Part shown: piece after piece, positions 43,235 to 52,079 of the stretch
Position numbering within the stretch: the first letter of the stretch is position 1
Layout of the letters: each line of letters begins with the position of its first letter
Assembly (NCBI RefSeq): GCF_001411805.1
Contig: NZ_CP007213.1
Coordinates: 3,286,001-3,350,000 of the forward strand
DNA length: 64,000 nucleotides
Direction of reading: 5' to 3'
Origin: Burkholderia plantarii
GTDB lineage: Bacteria > Pseudomonadota > Gammaproteobacteria > Burkholderiales > Burkholderiaceae
Position numbers and translations under genes: made by a program
Notes under the pieces: generated by a model
What the model saw: the letters and a program-made list of their open reading frames with translations, nothing else
Database searches by the model: none
Told to the model about the DNA's origin: nothing

Positions 43235-44218
43235 TCAGGCTGCGTCGTCGCGGGTCTCGCCAAACGTCAACATGATCTTTCCACCCCGCATGGCGTGCGC
43301 GACCGCGTCGTTGACGCGTCCGAGGGGATAGCATGCCGCCACGGGTTGTTCGATTCCGCCCGGCTCCAGGGCGCAGAGCACTGATTCTAGCGTGGGGCGG
43401 ATCCGGGCCACGTTCTCCGGCCGGCCTTCGAAGAATCCATGCACCGAGACGCGCTTGAAGATTAGATGCTGCGCCGATACTTCCATCGGTCGATGACTGG
43501 CCGCGCCATAGGCAACCAATGCACCATCGGACGCGAGCAAGGACGCGAGGCGGCCGGCCGACGGGCCACCCACGCCGTCCAGCGCCAGTCGCACCCGCGA
43601 ACCGTTCAATTCCGCGTCGCCGGTCGGATCCAGCCCGTCATCGAGGCGGACGATCTCGCAGCCCGCCTCACGCACCCGTCCGATATCCGCTGCCGCGCGC
43701 ACGAACCCGAGAGTGCGCAGACCACGGCGGGACGCAAGGCCCGCAATGCAGTGCCCCAGTCCGGAGTTCGCGGCGTTATAGGCGACCACGTCTCCGGGGG
43801 CGAGCGGGACATAGTCGTCCAGCAACATCGCGGCCGTGACCAGGTTGATCGTCGCCATCGCGGCCTGCTGCAGCGTGACGTTCGGGGGGACCACCGTCAA
43901 TTGCCGGGCTTTCACGGTCAAGCGCTCCCGCCAGGTTTGCGCCATGAACGGAAGCACGACGCGCGTGCCCGGGCGCATTCCCTCGACATCCTCTCCGGTG
44001 GCGACGATCACGCCGGCGCCCTCGTTGCCCAGCGTGGCGGGAAGCTGCGGGCGCCAATCGTATATTCCGCGCGCGACCATCAGGTCGCTGACATTGACCG
44101 GGGCATATCGCATCTGCACCAGCACTTCCCCCGCCCCGGGAGCGGGAGGCTCGGGCACGTCATGCAGCGCGATGCCGGCCAGCGGCTCGCCGTACGATGT
44201 CAAGCGCGCGGCTTTCAT
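43235..44218 (-). CDS. MDR-family zinc-independent NADPH reductase (quinone/2-enoyl reductase-like)
   Basis: 327 residues. GroES-like N-terminal part with [21 protein letters not shown] and [20 protein letters not shown]; no zinc-binding Cys cluster is seen, so it is the zinc-free branch. Nucleotide site [22 protein letters not shown] and [14 protein letters not shown]. This pattern is close to trans-2-enoyl-CoA reductase (ETR/MECR) and QOR proteins. Reduces quinones or enones with NADPH. ATGA overlap with the upstream NTF2-like gene. Operon context argues for electrophile detoxification. Confidence 0.9.
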   Translation of the reverse strand: MKAARLTSYGEPLAGIALHDVPEPPAPGAGEVLVQMRYAPVNVSDLMVARGIYDWRPQLPATLGNEGAGVIVATGEDVEGMRPGTRVVLPFMAQTWRERLTVKARQLTVVPPNVTLQQAAMATINLVTAAMLLDDYVPLAPGDVVAYNAANSGLGHCIAGLASRRGLRTLGFVRAAADIGRVREAGCEIVRLDDGLDPTGDAELNGSRVRLALDGVGGPSAGRLASLLASDGALVAYGAASHRPMEVSAQHLIFKRVSVHGFFEGRPENVARIRPTLESVLCALEPGGIEQPVAACYPLGRVNDAVAHAMRGGKIMLTFGETRDDAA

Positions 44219-44604
44219 GCGCCGGTCTCCTTCCCCAGAAACCAGCGTTCGTCGAGTTCCGGCGCCAATCGATCGCGCAGGCCCGCGGCGAGTGACAGCA
44301 CCGCGTCAAGTGGACTGAACGCAATGTGCAGGGTCGTCACCCGCGCGTCGGCATTTCGAACGATCGAAACGAGTCCGGCGGCCGGCTTGCCGTCCTGCAA
44401 TCGAACGTCATACTCGAAATAGCTACGCTCGCCGACATGGCCAAGGAAGCGCGGCTTTTGCGTCGCATATTGAGCCGCGCCGGCTTTGACGATCCGCAGC
44501 ACGACGTCCCGGCCGCGCACGGCCTGGCGTAATACCGAGGATTCCAGTACGACGTCGTCGGCGAGGTCGTCGAGAAAAGGATGGCGCGAGGAAGATTCGT
44601 TCAT
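44215..44604 (-). CDS. NTF2/SnoaL-like small protein
   Basis: 129 residues from ATG 44604 (MNESSSRHPFLDDLADDVVLES). The order of elements (HPFLDDLADDVVLESSVL, VRGRDVVLRIVKAGAAQY, YFEYDVRLQDGKPAAGLVSI, VTTLHIAFSPLDAVLSLAAGLR) is that of the cone-shaped NTF2/SnoaL fold. No catalytic residue can be assigned. Such proteins act as small isomerases/hydrolases or binding proteins. Coupled to the MDR gene (4-base overlap). Confidence 0.75.
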   Translation of the reverse strand: MNESSSRHPFLDDLADDVVLESSVLRQAVRGRDVVLRIVKAGAAQYATQKPRFLGHVGERSYFEYDVRLQDGKPAAGLVSIVRNADARVTTLHIAFSPLDAVLSLAAGLRDRLAPELDERWFLGKETGA

Positions 44605-44630
44605 CAATGACTCCCGTTCCGGTGCAGGCA

Positions 44631-45761
44631 TCAGCTACCGGTTCCACCGGTTTCGATGGATTCGCTCTCGGCGCCGATGGCCGGATCGGAGATGACCAGG
44701 CTGCCGAGGGAGCGCAAATCGAAGCCCCGCAAATCCTGCAGACGTCCCTCACGAACCTTGTCAGGCCATGCGGGATCAGTCAGCAAGGCGCGGCCGACCG
44801 CGACCAGGTCGAATTCGCCGTCGTTGAGGCGCGCGCGCAGTTCGTCAAGGCCGCCGGGGCCGGCATTTCCCCCCTTGCCGGTCAGCAAATCGGTGACGTC
44901 CGGGCCGTCGAGGCCGACGGAGCCGACGGTGATCGACGGCTTGCCGCTCAAACGTCGCGCCCAACCCGCCAGATTCAACGGCGAAGGCGCGAAGGCCGGC
45001 TCCCAGAACCGGCGCTGGGACGCGTGGAACATGTCGACGCCGGCATCCGACAGGACGTTCAGAATGGTGCCGAACTCATACGGATCGTCCGCGATGCGCG
45101 CATCGAACGCCTTCTGCTTGAACTGCGAAATGCGGAACAGCACGGGGAATCCCGGCCCCACGGCCAGGCGAACCGCTCTCACCACCTCGACGGCGAATTG
45201 CGTGCGGGCGAGCAGGCTGCCGCCCCACCGATCCGAGCGTGCGTTACGGCCGGACCAGAGGAATTGATCGATCAGGTTGCCGTTCGCGCCATGGATCTCG
45301 ACCGCGTCGAAACCGAGCGAACGCGCCGTGGCGGCAGCTTCCGCAAACGCCGCGATCGTGTCCTCGATGTCACCCTGCGTCATGGTATTCGGCTCGTCAT
45401 TCGGCACATCGGGTGCTCCCATTTCCTGCGGGTCTCGCAGCGCACCTGCATGATGCAATTGCGCGGCGATGCGGCCGCCCGCTGCATGGACGCCATTGAC
45501 GACCGCAGACCAGCCCGCTCGCGACTCGGCCGTGTGGAACGTCGGGATCCCGGCCACCTCGGCGGCGGCGGCACGTCGAATCGCCACGGCCTCGGTGATG
45601 ATCAGGCCGACGCCTCCTTCGGCACGGGCACGATAATAGGCAGCCACATCGTTGCCCGGCACGCCTCCCGTGCTGAAACCCCGCGTCATCGCTGACATCA
45701 CGATGCGGTTCTTCAACGACAACGCGTTGATGGAGAACGGGGTGAAGAGAACGTCTGTCAT
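44631..45761 (-). CDS. Old-yellow-enzyme-family flavin reductase (NemA-like) with altered active-site Tyr
   Basis: 376 residues from ATG 45761 (MTDVLFTPFSINALSLKNRIVMSAMTR). FMN barrel elements: GLIITEAVAI, AQLHHAGAL, VEIHGANGNLIDQFLWSGRN, ARSDRWGGSLLART and LVAVGRALLTDPAWP. His and Asn of the HxxN pair are present, but the Tyr that normally follows (as in H.ANGYL..QFL) and donates the proton is Asn here (GANGNLIDQF). Reduction of activated C=C bonds with NADPH is expected of the family; the substitution may change rate or specificity. First gene of the HxlR-ended operon. Confidence 0.9.
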   Translation of the reverse strand: MTDVLFTPFSINALSLKNRIVMSAMTRGFSTGGVPGNDVAAYYRARAEGGVGLIITEAVAIRRAAAAEVAGIPTFHTAESRAGWSAVVNGVHAAGGRIAAQLHHAGALRDPQEMGAPDVPNDEPNTMTQGDIEDTIAAFAEAAATARSLGFDAVEIHGANGNLIDQFLWSGRNARSDRWGGSLLARTQFAVEVVRAVRLAVGPGFPVLFRISQFKQKAFDARIADDPYEFGTILNVLSDAGVDMFHASQRRFWEPAFAPSPLNLAGWARRLSGKPSITVGSVGLDGPDVTDLLTGKGGNAGPGGLDELRARLNDGEFDLVAVGRALLTDPAWPDKVREGRLQDLRGFDLRSLGSLVISDPAIGAESESIETGGTGS

Positions 45762-46174
45762 GGCGAAAAATCCTCGATGAAACAAAAATGCGCGTCGTCG
45801 CGCGTTGTTCGACCATCCCGGCACCATGCGGAAACCGGGAGTGCGTGAAGCCGTGGCCAACAAGACCGCTTGCGGCAAGACGAGCCACCGTGTTGCAAGG
45901 TCTTGAATCGTCACCCCGGTCTCAACCTGATACCTCGATAGATTAGGGAATCTAACTGTCTGCAACAAGAAGGCAGTTTTTTCTCACCAGGTAACCTTTT
46001 TTGATCCTGTTGCCGCGAGGCGGGATAGCCCTCGACGTCGAGCGGACGATCGATCTGTTGAAGCGAGTTCGCGACGAAAGGGCGGCCGACGTTCGTCAGC
46101 GCGGCGGCCGAGGCATCGCCATCGCCCTCCTCCCGATCAGCCGAGCGCCCGGGACGGCAGGTTCCCGGCCTCGA
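45762..46174. other. Intergenic region before OYE operon
   Basis: About 410 bases with no supported gene; includes the dyads at 45939-45978. The part near 46000-46170 may hold the 3' region of the leftward MFS gene's neighbour but shows nothing recognisable. Confidence 0.4.
45939..45978. promoter_or_regulatory. HxlR-type dyads upstream of the OYE operon
   Basis: TAGATT-AGGG-AATCTA (45939-45954) is a perfect 6-bp dyad, and AACTG (45954-45958) with CAGTT (45974-45978) forms a second, wider dyad overlapping it. They lie about 180-220 bases before the OYE start. The AACT-type half-sites resemble the boxes at the other HxlR gene (438-543). Confidence 0.45.
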
Positions 46175-47641
46175 TCAGGATCGCGTGCCCGGCTCGAGCC
46201 GGGCTCCCGCCGAACCCCGCACCACGGGTTTCCGGGCGAGCGTGAGGCTCAGCGTTGCGCCGACGGCAAGGCAGAAGGCGATACAGAGCGCCGCGACGAC
46301 GAACGCGTGTGCGATGGCGGCCGGATCCTGGCGCGAACCCAGCACCGTGTAGAAAATCCCGCCGATGACCGCGACGCTGAGCGCGGTGCTGACCTGCAGG
46401 GTCGAACTGGCGATGCCGGCAATCATGCCCGACATGGCCGGCGCGACGCGGCCGGTCACCATCCGCATCAGCGTCGGCAGCGCGAGCCCTTGTCCGAAGC
46501 CGATCGTGAACAGCGCCAGGGCCAGCGGCGCGCCGGCCGGCGGCATGCCGGCCGGCGTTGCCCCGATCAAGCAGGCCAGGCCGCCGAAGCCGGCCACTTC
46601 CAGGCCCATGCCGAACGGATTGACATAGGCGCCGAGCATGCGCCCGGCAAGCGGCGTGGACAGGGGGCCGAGCAGGAAGCCCGCGCCGAACGGCAGGAAC
46701 ACGAGGCCCGCGCGCAAGGCGTCGACGCGCACGGCGTTTTGCAGGTAGACGGAGAACAGCAGGAAGAAGGCGGCGATCGCATAGAACAGCAGGGCGACCA
46801 GCAACGCGCGGCCCAGGCCCGGCGCCTGGAGGGCGGTCGGATTGAGCAGCGGGGCGCCGCCCTTGCCGGCGAGCCGGCTCTCGTAGCGCCAGAAGCGCCA
46901 TGCCAATACCGGCACCGCGGCCAGGCAAAGGCATGACCACAGCGGCCAGCCCGCTTCACGCCCCTCGATCAGCGGCACGATCAGCGCGCCCAGCGTCGCC
47001 ATCGACAGGGCCGTGCCGACCAGATCCAATTTACGGGCGTGTTCCGCACGCGTCTCCTTCAGGAGGGGGATGCCGAACAGCACGACCAGGATCGCCACCG
47101 GCAGGTTGACGAGGAAAATCGTGCGCCAGGCCAGGCCGAACAGGTTCAGCGAAATCAGGATGCCGCCCAGCGCCTGCCCGATCACCGAGGCCAGGCCGAA
47201 TACGGCGCCGTAAAGGCTCAGCGCGAGCGGCTTTTCCGCTTCCGGAAAGATCGCCTGGATCGAGGCGAGTGCCTGCGGCGCCATGATGGCGGCCGTCACG
47301 CCCTGCAGGGCGCGTCCGATGATGAGCGTCCAGGGCGACCAGGCGAGGCCGCACAGCAAGGAGGCCGCCGCGAAACCGATCAGGCCCAGAAAAAATACAC
47401 GTCCGCGGCCGAACAGATCGCCCAGCCGGCCGCCGGTGATCAGCGTCACGGCATAGGACGCCGCATACGAGGAGATGACCAGCTGCCCGGCCGAGGACGT
47501 GGCGCCCAATTCTCCCTGGATCGACGGCAGCGCGACGTTGACGATGAAGAAATCCAACGGCGGCAGGAACGCGCCGACGAGGAGGATCAGAAACATTGCC
47601 CAGCGGCGCGGATCGGGAGATGAAAGCCTATTCGGAGGCAT
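46175..47641 (-). CDS. MFS multidrug exporter, DHA2 (EmrB/QacA) family
   Basis: 488 residues with fourteen hydrophobic segments. MFLILLVGAFLPPLDFFIVNVALPSIQGELGAT is the DHA2 start, followed by VISSYAASYAVTLITGGRLGDLFGRGRVFFLGL (motif A), GRALQGVTAAIMAPQALASIQ, and motif C-like VFGLASVIGQALGGILISLN. Start ATG 47641 with AAGGATC upstream. Proton-driven export of hydrophobic drugs or natural products. Lies 49 bases after the TetR gene, with a 16-bp palindrome in the gap, so TetR very likely represses it. Confidence 0.93.
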   Translation of the reverse strand: MPPNRLSSPDPRRWAMFLILLVGAFLPPLDFFIVNVALPSIQGELGATSSAGQLVISSYAASYAVTLITGGRLGDLFGRGRVFFLGLIGFAAASLLCGLAWSPWTLIIGRALQGVTAAIMAPQALASIQAIFPEAEKPLALSLYGAVFGLASVIGQALGGILISLNLFGLAWRTIFLVNLPVAILVVLFGIPLLKETRAEHARKLDLVGTALSMATLGALIVPLIEGREAGWPLWSCLCLAAVPVLAWRFWRYESRLAGKGGAPLLNPTALQAPGLGRALLVALLFYAIAAFFLLFSVYLQNAVRVDALRAGLVFLPFGAGFLLGPLSTPLAGRMLGAYVNPFGMGLEVAGFGGLACLIGATPAGMPPAGAPLALALFTIGFGQGLALPTLMRMVTGRVAPAMSGMIAGIASSTLQVSTALSVAVIGGIFYTVLGSRQDPAAIAHAFVVAALCIAFCLAVGATLSLTLARKPVVRGSAGARLEPGTRS

Positions 47642-47656
47642 GAGGGATCCTTATAC

Positions 47657-47672
47657 GGAACCAATTGGTTCC
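47657..47672. promoter_or_regulatory. TetR operator, perfect 16-bp palindrome
   Basis: GGAACCAATTGGTTCC, perfectly symmetric, 16 bases before the MFS start codon and beside a TATAAG hexamer on the leftward strand. Core ACC-N4-GGT also occurs in the site upstream of tetR. Confidence 0.65.
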
Positions 47673-47689
47673 AAATTTGGCAAAAAAAA

Positions 47690-48286
47690 TCAATCGAGAA
47701 TCCGCATCGTGCTGTCGACCAGCCCGAGCATGTCCGCTTCGAGCACGCCGGTCTTGCCCAGCACGCGCATGCCCTCGATCTGGCAGACCAGAAAACGCGC
47801 CAGGACTTGCTCGTCGTGGTCCGGAATCTCGCCGCTCGCCTGGCCCCGCACGATCGCGCCGGCATAAAGCTGCTGCAGGCGGCGGAACATGCGGCCGGTG
47901 CGTTCCGCGACCTCGGCGTCGTGTGCGGCCATTTCCGTGGTCATGGCCACCACGAGGCACCCGCGCCGCCCCGCATCGCCAACCGAAAGGCGGACGTAGC
48001 GCAGCAGCGAATCGCGGATCGCGGCCTTCACGGCGCCCGGCTGCGAGAGGATGTCGGCGGTCGCCTTGAGGCCATCGGCCATATACAGGTCGAGCGCGGC
48101 CAGCAGCAAGCCTTTCTTGTCGCCGAAAGCCTTGTAGAGACTGCCGCGCGACAGCCCGGTGCCCGCGATCAGATCGGGCAGGGACGCGCCTTCGTAGCCT
48201 CGGTCCCAGAATACGTTCATCGCATCTCGTGCGGCGTCGTCCAGTTCGAATTCGCGAGGACGGCCGAGACCAGCGGGGTTTGCCAT
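47690..48286 (-). CDS. TetR/AcrR-family transcriptional repressor
   Basis: 198 residues. N-terminal region GRPREFELDDAARDAMNVFWDRGYEGASLPDLIAGTGLSRGSLYKAFGDKKGLL-type HTH (LPDLIAGTGLSRGSLYKAFG) spans residues ~10-60. The ligand-binding C-terminal domain includes GRRGCLVVAMTTEMAAHDAEV and FLVCQIEGMRVLGKTGV. This resembles the NemR/ComR-like branch, which binds ATAGACC-GGTCTAT-type palindromes; the site at 48320 has that form. Upstream partner of the DHA2 exporter. Confidence 0.92.
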   Translation of the reverse strand: MANPAGLGRPREFELDDAARDAMNVFWDRGYEGASLPDLIAGTGLSRGSLYKAFGDKKGLLLAALDLYMADGLKATADILSQPGAVKAAIRDSLLRYVRLSVGDAGRRGCLVVAMTTEMAAHDAEVAERTGRMFRRLQQLYAGAIVRGQASGEIPDHDEQVLARFLVCQIEGMRVLGKTGVLEADMLGLVDSTMRILD

Positions 48287-48780
48287 GGATAAGCCCTGAG
48301 AAACGTGGGCGCATTATATGGACCGATCGGTTTCTATGTCAACCGTAACGAGGGAGGCAGGATGCGCCGCGGGCTGCGAAGGGTGCGGCGGGAAAGGCCG
48401 CGATCGTCGACGACGGTCGACGGCGACAACGGGCGCCAAGTTGCCGCCGCCTCTCGTCCCGATCGGCCTGCACCCATCCGCGCCGATGCCGTCATGCGTC
48501 GCGCTGGAGCGTCTGGCTGATCTTCCTTCGCATCACGTCACGGTGCCGGCCGCGCCCGAGCCTCTTCCCCGAGCATGCCTCGCGATTCGCCACCGCCTGG
48601 CTCGATCTGCTCGCCTGCGTCGCGCCTCCCGGGACACGGCACGCGCAGCGAAGTCGCGCGACCGCGCCCGCCTCAGGCGTGGGCCGCGCGCGGTCCAGCA
48701 CCCATGGACCGGCCGCGCAAGCGTATATCATCGCGGCAGCACATTCCCTCCTTTCCGCCACTTTCGACCGACGCAGCCCG
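48287..48780. other. Divergent gap between tetR and yceH-like genes
   Basis: About 490 bases with no supported gene beyond the TetR operator at 48320-48334. Reading frames here lack the codon bias of the flanking genes. Confidence 0.45.
48320..48334. promoter_or_regulatory. TetR autoregulatory operator
   Basis: GGACCGATCGGTTTC around the perfect 10-bp core ACCGATCGGT (48322-48331), 35 bases before the tetR start. NemR-type operators have the same ACCGATCGGT core. Confidence 0.6.
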
Positions 48781-49518
48781 ATGACCACTCCGACCGAAGC
48801 CCCCACCCCGCGCCCGCTGCGCGCGCTCACCCCGCTCGAGGCACGCATCGTCGGCGTGCTGATCGAGAAGCAGCACACCGTACCCGACACCTATCCGCTG
48901 TCGCTGAACGCGCTCGCGGCCGGCTGCAGCCAGAAGACCGCGCGCTCGCCCGTGATGAACGTGAGCGAGGCCGAGGTGCTGAGCGCGATCGAGGACCTGA
49001 AGCAGGTGAGCCTCGTGTTCGAGGGCAGCAGCAGCCGCGTGCCGCGCTTCGAGCACAACCTGAACCGTGTGCTCGGCATCCCGAGCCAGGCCGTGGCGCT
49101 CCTGACCGTGCTGCTGCTGCGCGGCGCGCAAACGGGCGCCGAACTGCGGCTCAATTCGGCGCGTCTGCACGGCTTCGCCGACGTCTCGTCGGTGGAGAGC
49201 TTCCTCGACGAGCTGGCCGAGCGCACCCCGCCGCTCGTCGTGAAGCTGCCGCGCGCGCCGGGCGAACGCGAGAGCCGCTGGATGCACCTGCTGTGCGGCG
49301 AGATCAACATCGCCGCCCATGCGCCGGCCGCCACGCGTGGGGCCGGCGAGGCCGGCGGCGAGACGCTCGCCGGCGTCACGACGGCCGATTTCGAGGCGCT
49401 GCGCGACGATCACGACCGGCTCGTCGGCGAGGTCGCGCGGCTGCGCGCGCTGGTCGAGCGGATGGCGGGCGAACTGGGGATCGACGCCGGGGAAATCGAC
49501 GCCGGCGCGACGGACTGA
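48781..49518 (+). CDS. YceH-family protein (DUF480)
   Basis: 245 residues. Conserved blocks of the UPF0502/DUF480 family: LTPLEARIVGVLIEKQHTVPDTYPLSLNAL, QKTARSPVMNVSEAEVL, and LLTVLLLRGAQTGAELRLNSARLHGF. The fold is two winged-helix domains in tandem. The C-terminus has a short coiled coil (DDHDRLVGEVARLRALVERMAGEL). Function unsettled; not a known regulator of neighbours. Start ATG 48781; the longer upstream frame is not family-like. Confidence 0.92.
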   Translation: MTTPTEAPTPRPLRALTPLEARIVGVLIEKQHTVPDTYPLSLNALAAGCSQKTARSPVMNVSEAEVLSAIEDLKQVSLVFEGSSSRVPRFEHNLNRVLGIPSQAVALLTVLLLRGAQTGAELRLNSARLHGFADVSSVESFLDELAERTPPLVVKLPRAPGERESRWMHLLCGEINIAAHAPAATRGAGEAGGETLAGVTTADFEALRDDHDRLVGEVARLRALVERMAGELGIDAGEIDAGATD

Positions 49519-49619
49519 GCCCGCCGCGCGCGGCCGGGGCGGCACGTGGAACCCAGCCCGTGCGGGCGGCCCGCGCACGAGGTGATCGTGGCGCGCGCGC
49601 CCGCAAGCCCCGACCCGCG

Positions 49620-50897
49620 TCAGTCGAGCGCGCGGCCCTTCAGTTCGGGGATCAGCACCAGCGTGGCGATCATGTCGATCAGGTACAGCGCCGCCAGCGC
49701 CGCGATCGCCACCGGGAACGAGTAGCGCGCGGCCAGCGCGCCCACCACCAGCGGCCCGAGCCCGCCGAGCGCGCGCCCCACGTTCCACAGCACGTTCTGC
49801 GCGGTGGCGCGCGCGGCGGTCGGATAGGCTTCCGACATCAGCGTGCCGTAGCCGCCCACCATCCCGTTCACGAACATTCCCATCAGCGCGCCGGCCCACA
49901 GCATCGCGGCCGGCTCCGCGAGCCGCGCGTAGACGAACACCATCACCACCGCGCCCGCCTGGTAGATCAGGAAGGTCGGCTTGCGGCCGATGCGGTCGGC
50001 GAGCTGGCCGAAGCTCCAGACGCCCGCCATCATCCCGAGCACCGTCACCGCCGTCCACATGCCCGATTTCGTCAGCGAGAAGCCGAGCTGCTTCGAGAGG
50101 AAGGTCGGCATCCAGATCATGATCCCGTAGTAGCCGAAGTTCTGCACCGCGCAGAGGATCACGATGCCGAGGCTGGTGCGTGCCGTGCGCGCGTCGGCGA
50201 ACAGCAGCCGGAAGCGATGGCCGAATGCCACCGCCGCGCCGGCCGCCCCGGCGCCCTCCGGATGCGGCCGGCGGGCGCGCACGAACGGCTCGGGCTCGTG
50301 CAGCCGGTTGCGCATCGCCCAGGCCGCGAGCGCCGGCAGCACCCCCACCGCGAACATGCCGCGCCAGCCGATCACCTGCAGCAGCGCCGGCGTGAGCAGC
50401 GCGGCGAGCAGCACGCCCACCTGCCAGCCGAGCGCGACGTAGGACGACACGCGCGCGCGCTTGCTGGCCGGCCACGCCTCGGCGGCCAGCGCCATGCCGA
50501 TGCCGAACTCGCCGCCCAGGCCGATCCCGGCCACGGTGCGGTACACCAGCAGGTCGGTGAAGCCGCGCGCCAGCGCGCAGAGCCCGGTAAACACCGCGAA
50601 CAACAGGATCGTCCAGCTCAGCACGCGCACGCGGCCGTAGCGGTCGCTGAGCGCGCCGAAGATCAGCCCGCCCGCCACCGCGCCCACCAGCGTCCAGGTG
50701 ACGAGCGCGCCGGCCTGCTGCGCGTCGAGCCGCAACGAGGCCGAGATCGCAGGCAGCATGAAGCCGAGGATCAGCAGGTCGAAGCCGTCCATCGCGTAGC
50801 CGATCGCCGAACCGGCGAGCGCCTTCCACGCGTAGCGGGTGACGTGATCGGGAGAGGCGGCGGCGAGGTCGGCGGCGGGGGGAAGCGTGGGCGGCAT
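49620..50897 (-). CDS. MFS transporter, metabolite:H+ symporter (aromatic-acid/sialate-like)
   Basis: 425 residues from ATG 50897. Helix 1 ALAGSAIGYAMDGFDLLILGFMLPAIS holds the acidic DGFDLL motif of the aromatic-acid symporter group. GALSDRYGRVRVL is motif A, RTVAGIGLGGEFGIGMALAAEAWP is the sugar-porter-like motif, and FGQLADRIGRKPTFLIYQ its repeat in the second half. Imports small organic acids with protons. Single gene, convergent with yceH. Substrate not assignable. Confidence 0.92.
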   Translation of the reverse strand: MPPTLPPAADLAAASPDHVTRYAWKALAGSAIGYAMDGFDLLILGFMLPAISASLRLDAQQAGALVTWTLVGAVAGGLIFGALSDRYGRVRVLSWTILLFAVFTGLCALARGFTDLLVYRTVAGIGLGGEFGIGMALAAEAWPASKRARVSSYVALGWQVGVLLAALLTPALLQVIGWRGMFAVGVLPALAAWAMRNRLHEPEPFVRARRPHPEGAGAAGAAVAFGHRFRLLFADARTARTSLGIVILCAVQNFGYYGIMIWMPTFLSKQLGFSLTKSGMWTAVTVLGMMAGVWSFGQLADRIGRKPTFLIYQAGAVVMVFVYARLAEPAAMLWAGALMGMFVNGMVGGYGTLMSEAYPTAARATAQNVLWNVGRALGGLGPLVVGALAARYSFPVAIAALAALYLIDMIATLVLIPELKGRALD

Positions 50898-51233
50898 GTC
50901 GGGTCGGCGGATCGGCAAATCGGCGGGTCGGGGCACCGCAGGAAACGGGCGGCGCCGGAAGGATACCGCGTTCGCGCCGCGCGTTCGTGGCCGCCCGTCA
51001 ACGAAGCCGGAAGACCGCCGCGACGCGCCCGCCGGCAGGCGCCCTGGCATCGCCGCCGCCATCGCCCGGTCGTGGCCCGATGATTGCCCGATTGCCGCCC
51101 GGCTGTTGCCGATCCGCATCGCTGCGCGAGCCGGGCCGGCGCACCCCTGCAAGCTTCGCGCCCCGCCGCGCGGGCCGCAGGCTTTCAGAATGGAAAAGAC
51201 GGAAAAATAATCAGGAAACCTTGGCAAACAGGG

Positions 51234-51263
51234 TTGACGCCGCCCGCGCGTGCTCCCTAGAAT
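51234..51263 (+). promoter_or_regulatory. Sigma70-type promoter
   Basis: TTGACG (51234-51239), 18-base spacer, TAGAAT (51258-51263). One of the clearest housekeeping promoters in the window. Transcription would enter a leader of some 325 bases before the first small ORF. Confidence 0.6.
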
Positions 51264-51364
51264 CCGGCATCTTCATCAACGGGGCAAATGTCTTGGACAC
51301 TTGCAGTAGTCGACCTTCGACCAACCTTCCCGCCTGAACGACCGACACCCGCCGCTTCCCCGGC

Positions 51365-51391
51365 CACCGTCAGCCGCTCGGGCCGACGGTG
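51365..51391 (+). other. Leader hairpin
   Basis: CACCGTC (51365-51371) and GACGGTG (51385-51391) enclose a loop with internal GCC/GGC pairing. A run of five T follows at 51403-51407, 12 bases later. It may be part of a regulatory leader or the end of a small RNA started at ~51270. Confidence 0.4.
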
Positions 51392-51595
51392 CGCGCAGCA
51401 AATTTTTCCGCAGTCCCGCTCCTCACGCACCGCTTTCGCGCCGGAACGCGCGATGCCGTCACGCATCCGCGCTCCGGGTCCGCCGCCGTCCGGCATCCCG
51501 CCGCGTTCGCGCGCGCCCGCGCTTCCGGGCCGGCGCGCGCGGCGGCCCCGGCCGCGCGGCCACTCATCCTCGGGATGCCCGAGACAGGAGCCAGC

Positions 51596-51682
51596 ATGAA
51601 CGACAGTGACAGTCACCCCTTATCCAACGTATGCCGCCTGATCCCCATTCATCCGGGCAGCGGTGACGCTCCGGCCCACTGA
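51596..51682 (+). CDS. Small ORF, 28 residues
   Basis: MNDSDSHPLSNVCRLIPIHP... to a TGA at 51680-51682. AGGAG is placed 7 bases before the ATG, a better site than many full-length genes here have. Not recognised. Its position after a strong promoter and hairpin, and before a second small ORF, suits either a leader peptide or a genuine small protein. Confidence 0.35.
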   Translation: MNDSDSHPLSNVCRLIPIHPGSGDAPAH

Positions 51683-51764
51683 CGCGCCTCATTCGCCTCG
51701 CCGGAACGGCTCCGCGCCCGATTACGCGGCGAGCGCCTCGCGCGCCGCCGCACGGAGCCAACTC

Positions 51765-51911
51765 ATGAACTTCGGCCTTCTGCTTTCGAAACTCCCGCAC
51801 GTCGCGGAATCGCGCGCCCACTACGACACGATGCTCTCGCTCGACGCTCGCCAGCCGATGCTGATGCACTGGCTGCGCTGGCTGAAGATCGGCGTGCGCC
51901 GCGACCGCTGA
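51765..51911 (+). CDS. Small hypothetical protein, 48 residues
   Basis: MNFGLLLSKLPHVAESRAHY... ending in LKIGVRRDR. GGAG lies 7 bases upstream. The frame has one plausible amphipathic helix (MLMHWLRWLKIGVRR) with a basic end, which could touch a membrane or nucleic acid. Followed by a near-perfect hairpin. Second ORF of the putative transcript from 51234. Confidence 0.45.
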   Translation: MNFGLLLSKLPHVAESRAHYDTMLSLDARQPMLMHWLRWLKIGVRRDR

Positions 51912-51931
51912 AGCGGCCCGGCGCCAGGGCC

Positions 51932-51956
51932 GGCCGGCACCGGTCCGGTGTCGGCC
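51932..51956 (+). terminator. Hairpin after small ORFs
   Basis: GCCGGCACCGG and CCGGTGTCGGC (51933-51955) pair with a single G-T wobble. It starts about 20 bases past the 48-residue ORF. Candidate terminator without T-run. Confidence 0.4.
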
Positions 51957-52079
51957 GCGGCCCCGGCCCGGCGCCGTGCCCGCGCGCCAGGGCCGTGAAC
52001 CCGCGTCACGTTTCTCCCGTCGCCCATCCGCCCCGGCCGCGCGCCTGCCGTGCCCCGTGCCGTGTCCCCGTGCGAGCGC

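Larger units (their letters stand above)
50898..51595. other. Promoter and long leader region
   Basis: No supported large gene. Contains the sigma70-like promoter at 51234-51263, a hairpin at 51365-51391 and then two small ORFs. From 50898 to 51230 nothing is recognised. Confidence 0.4.
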
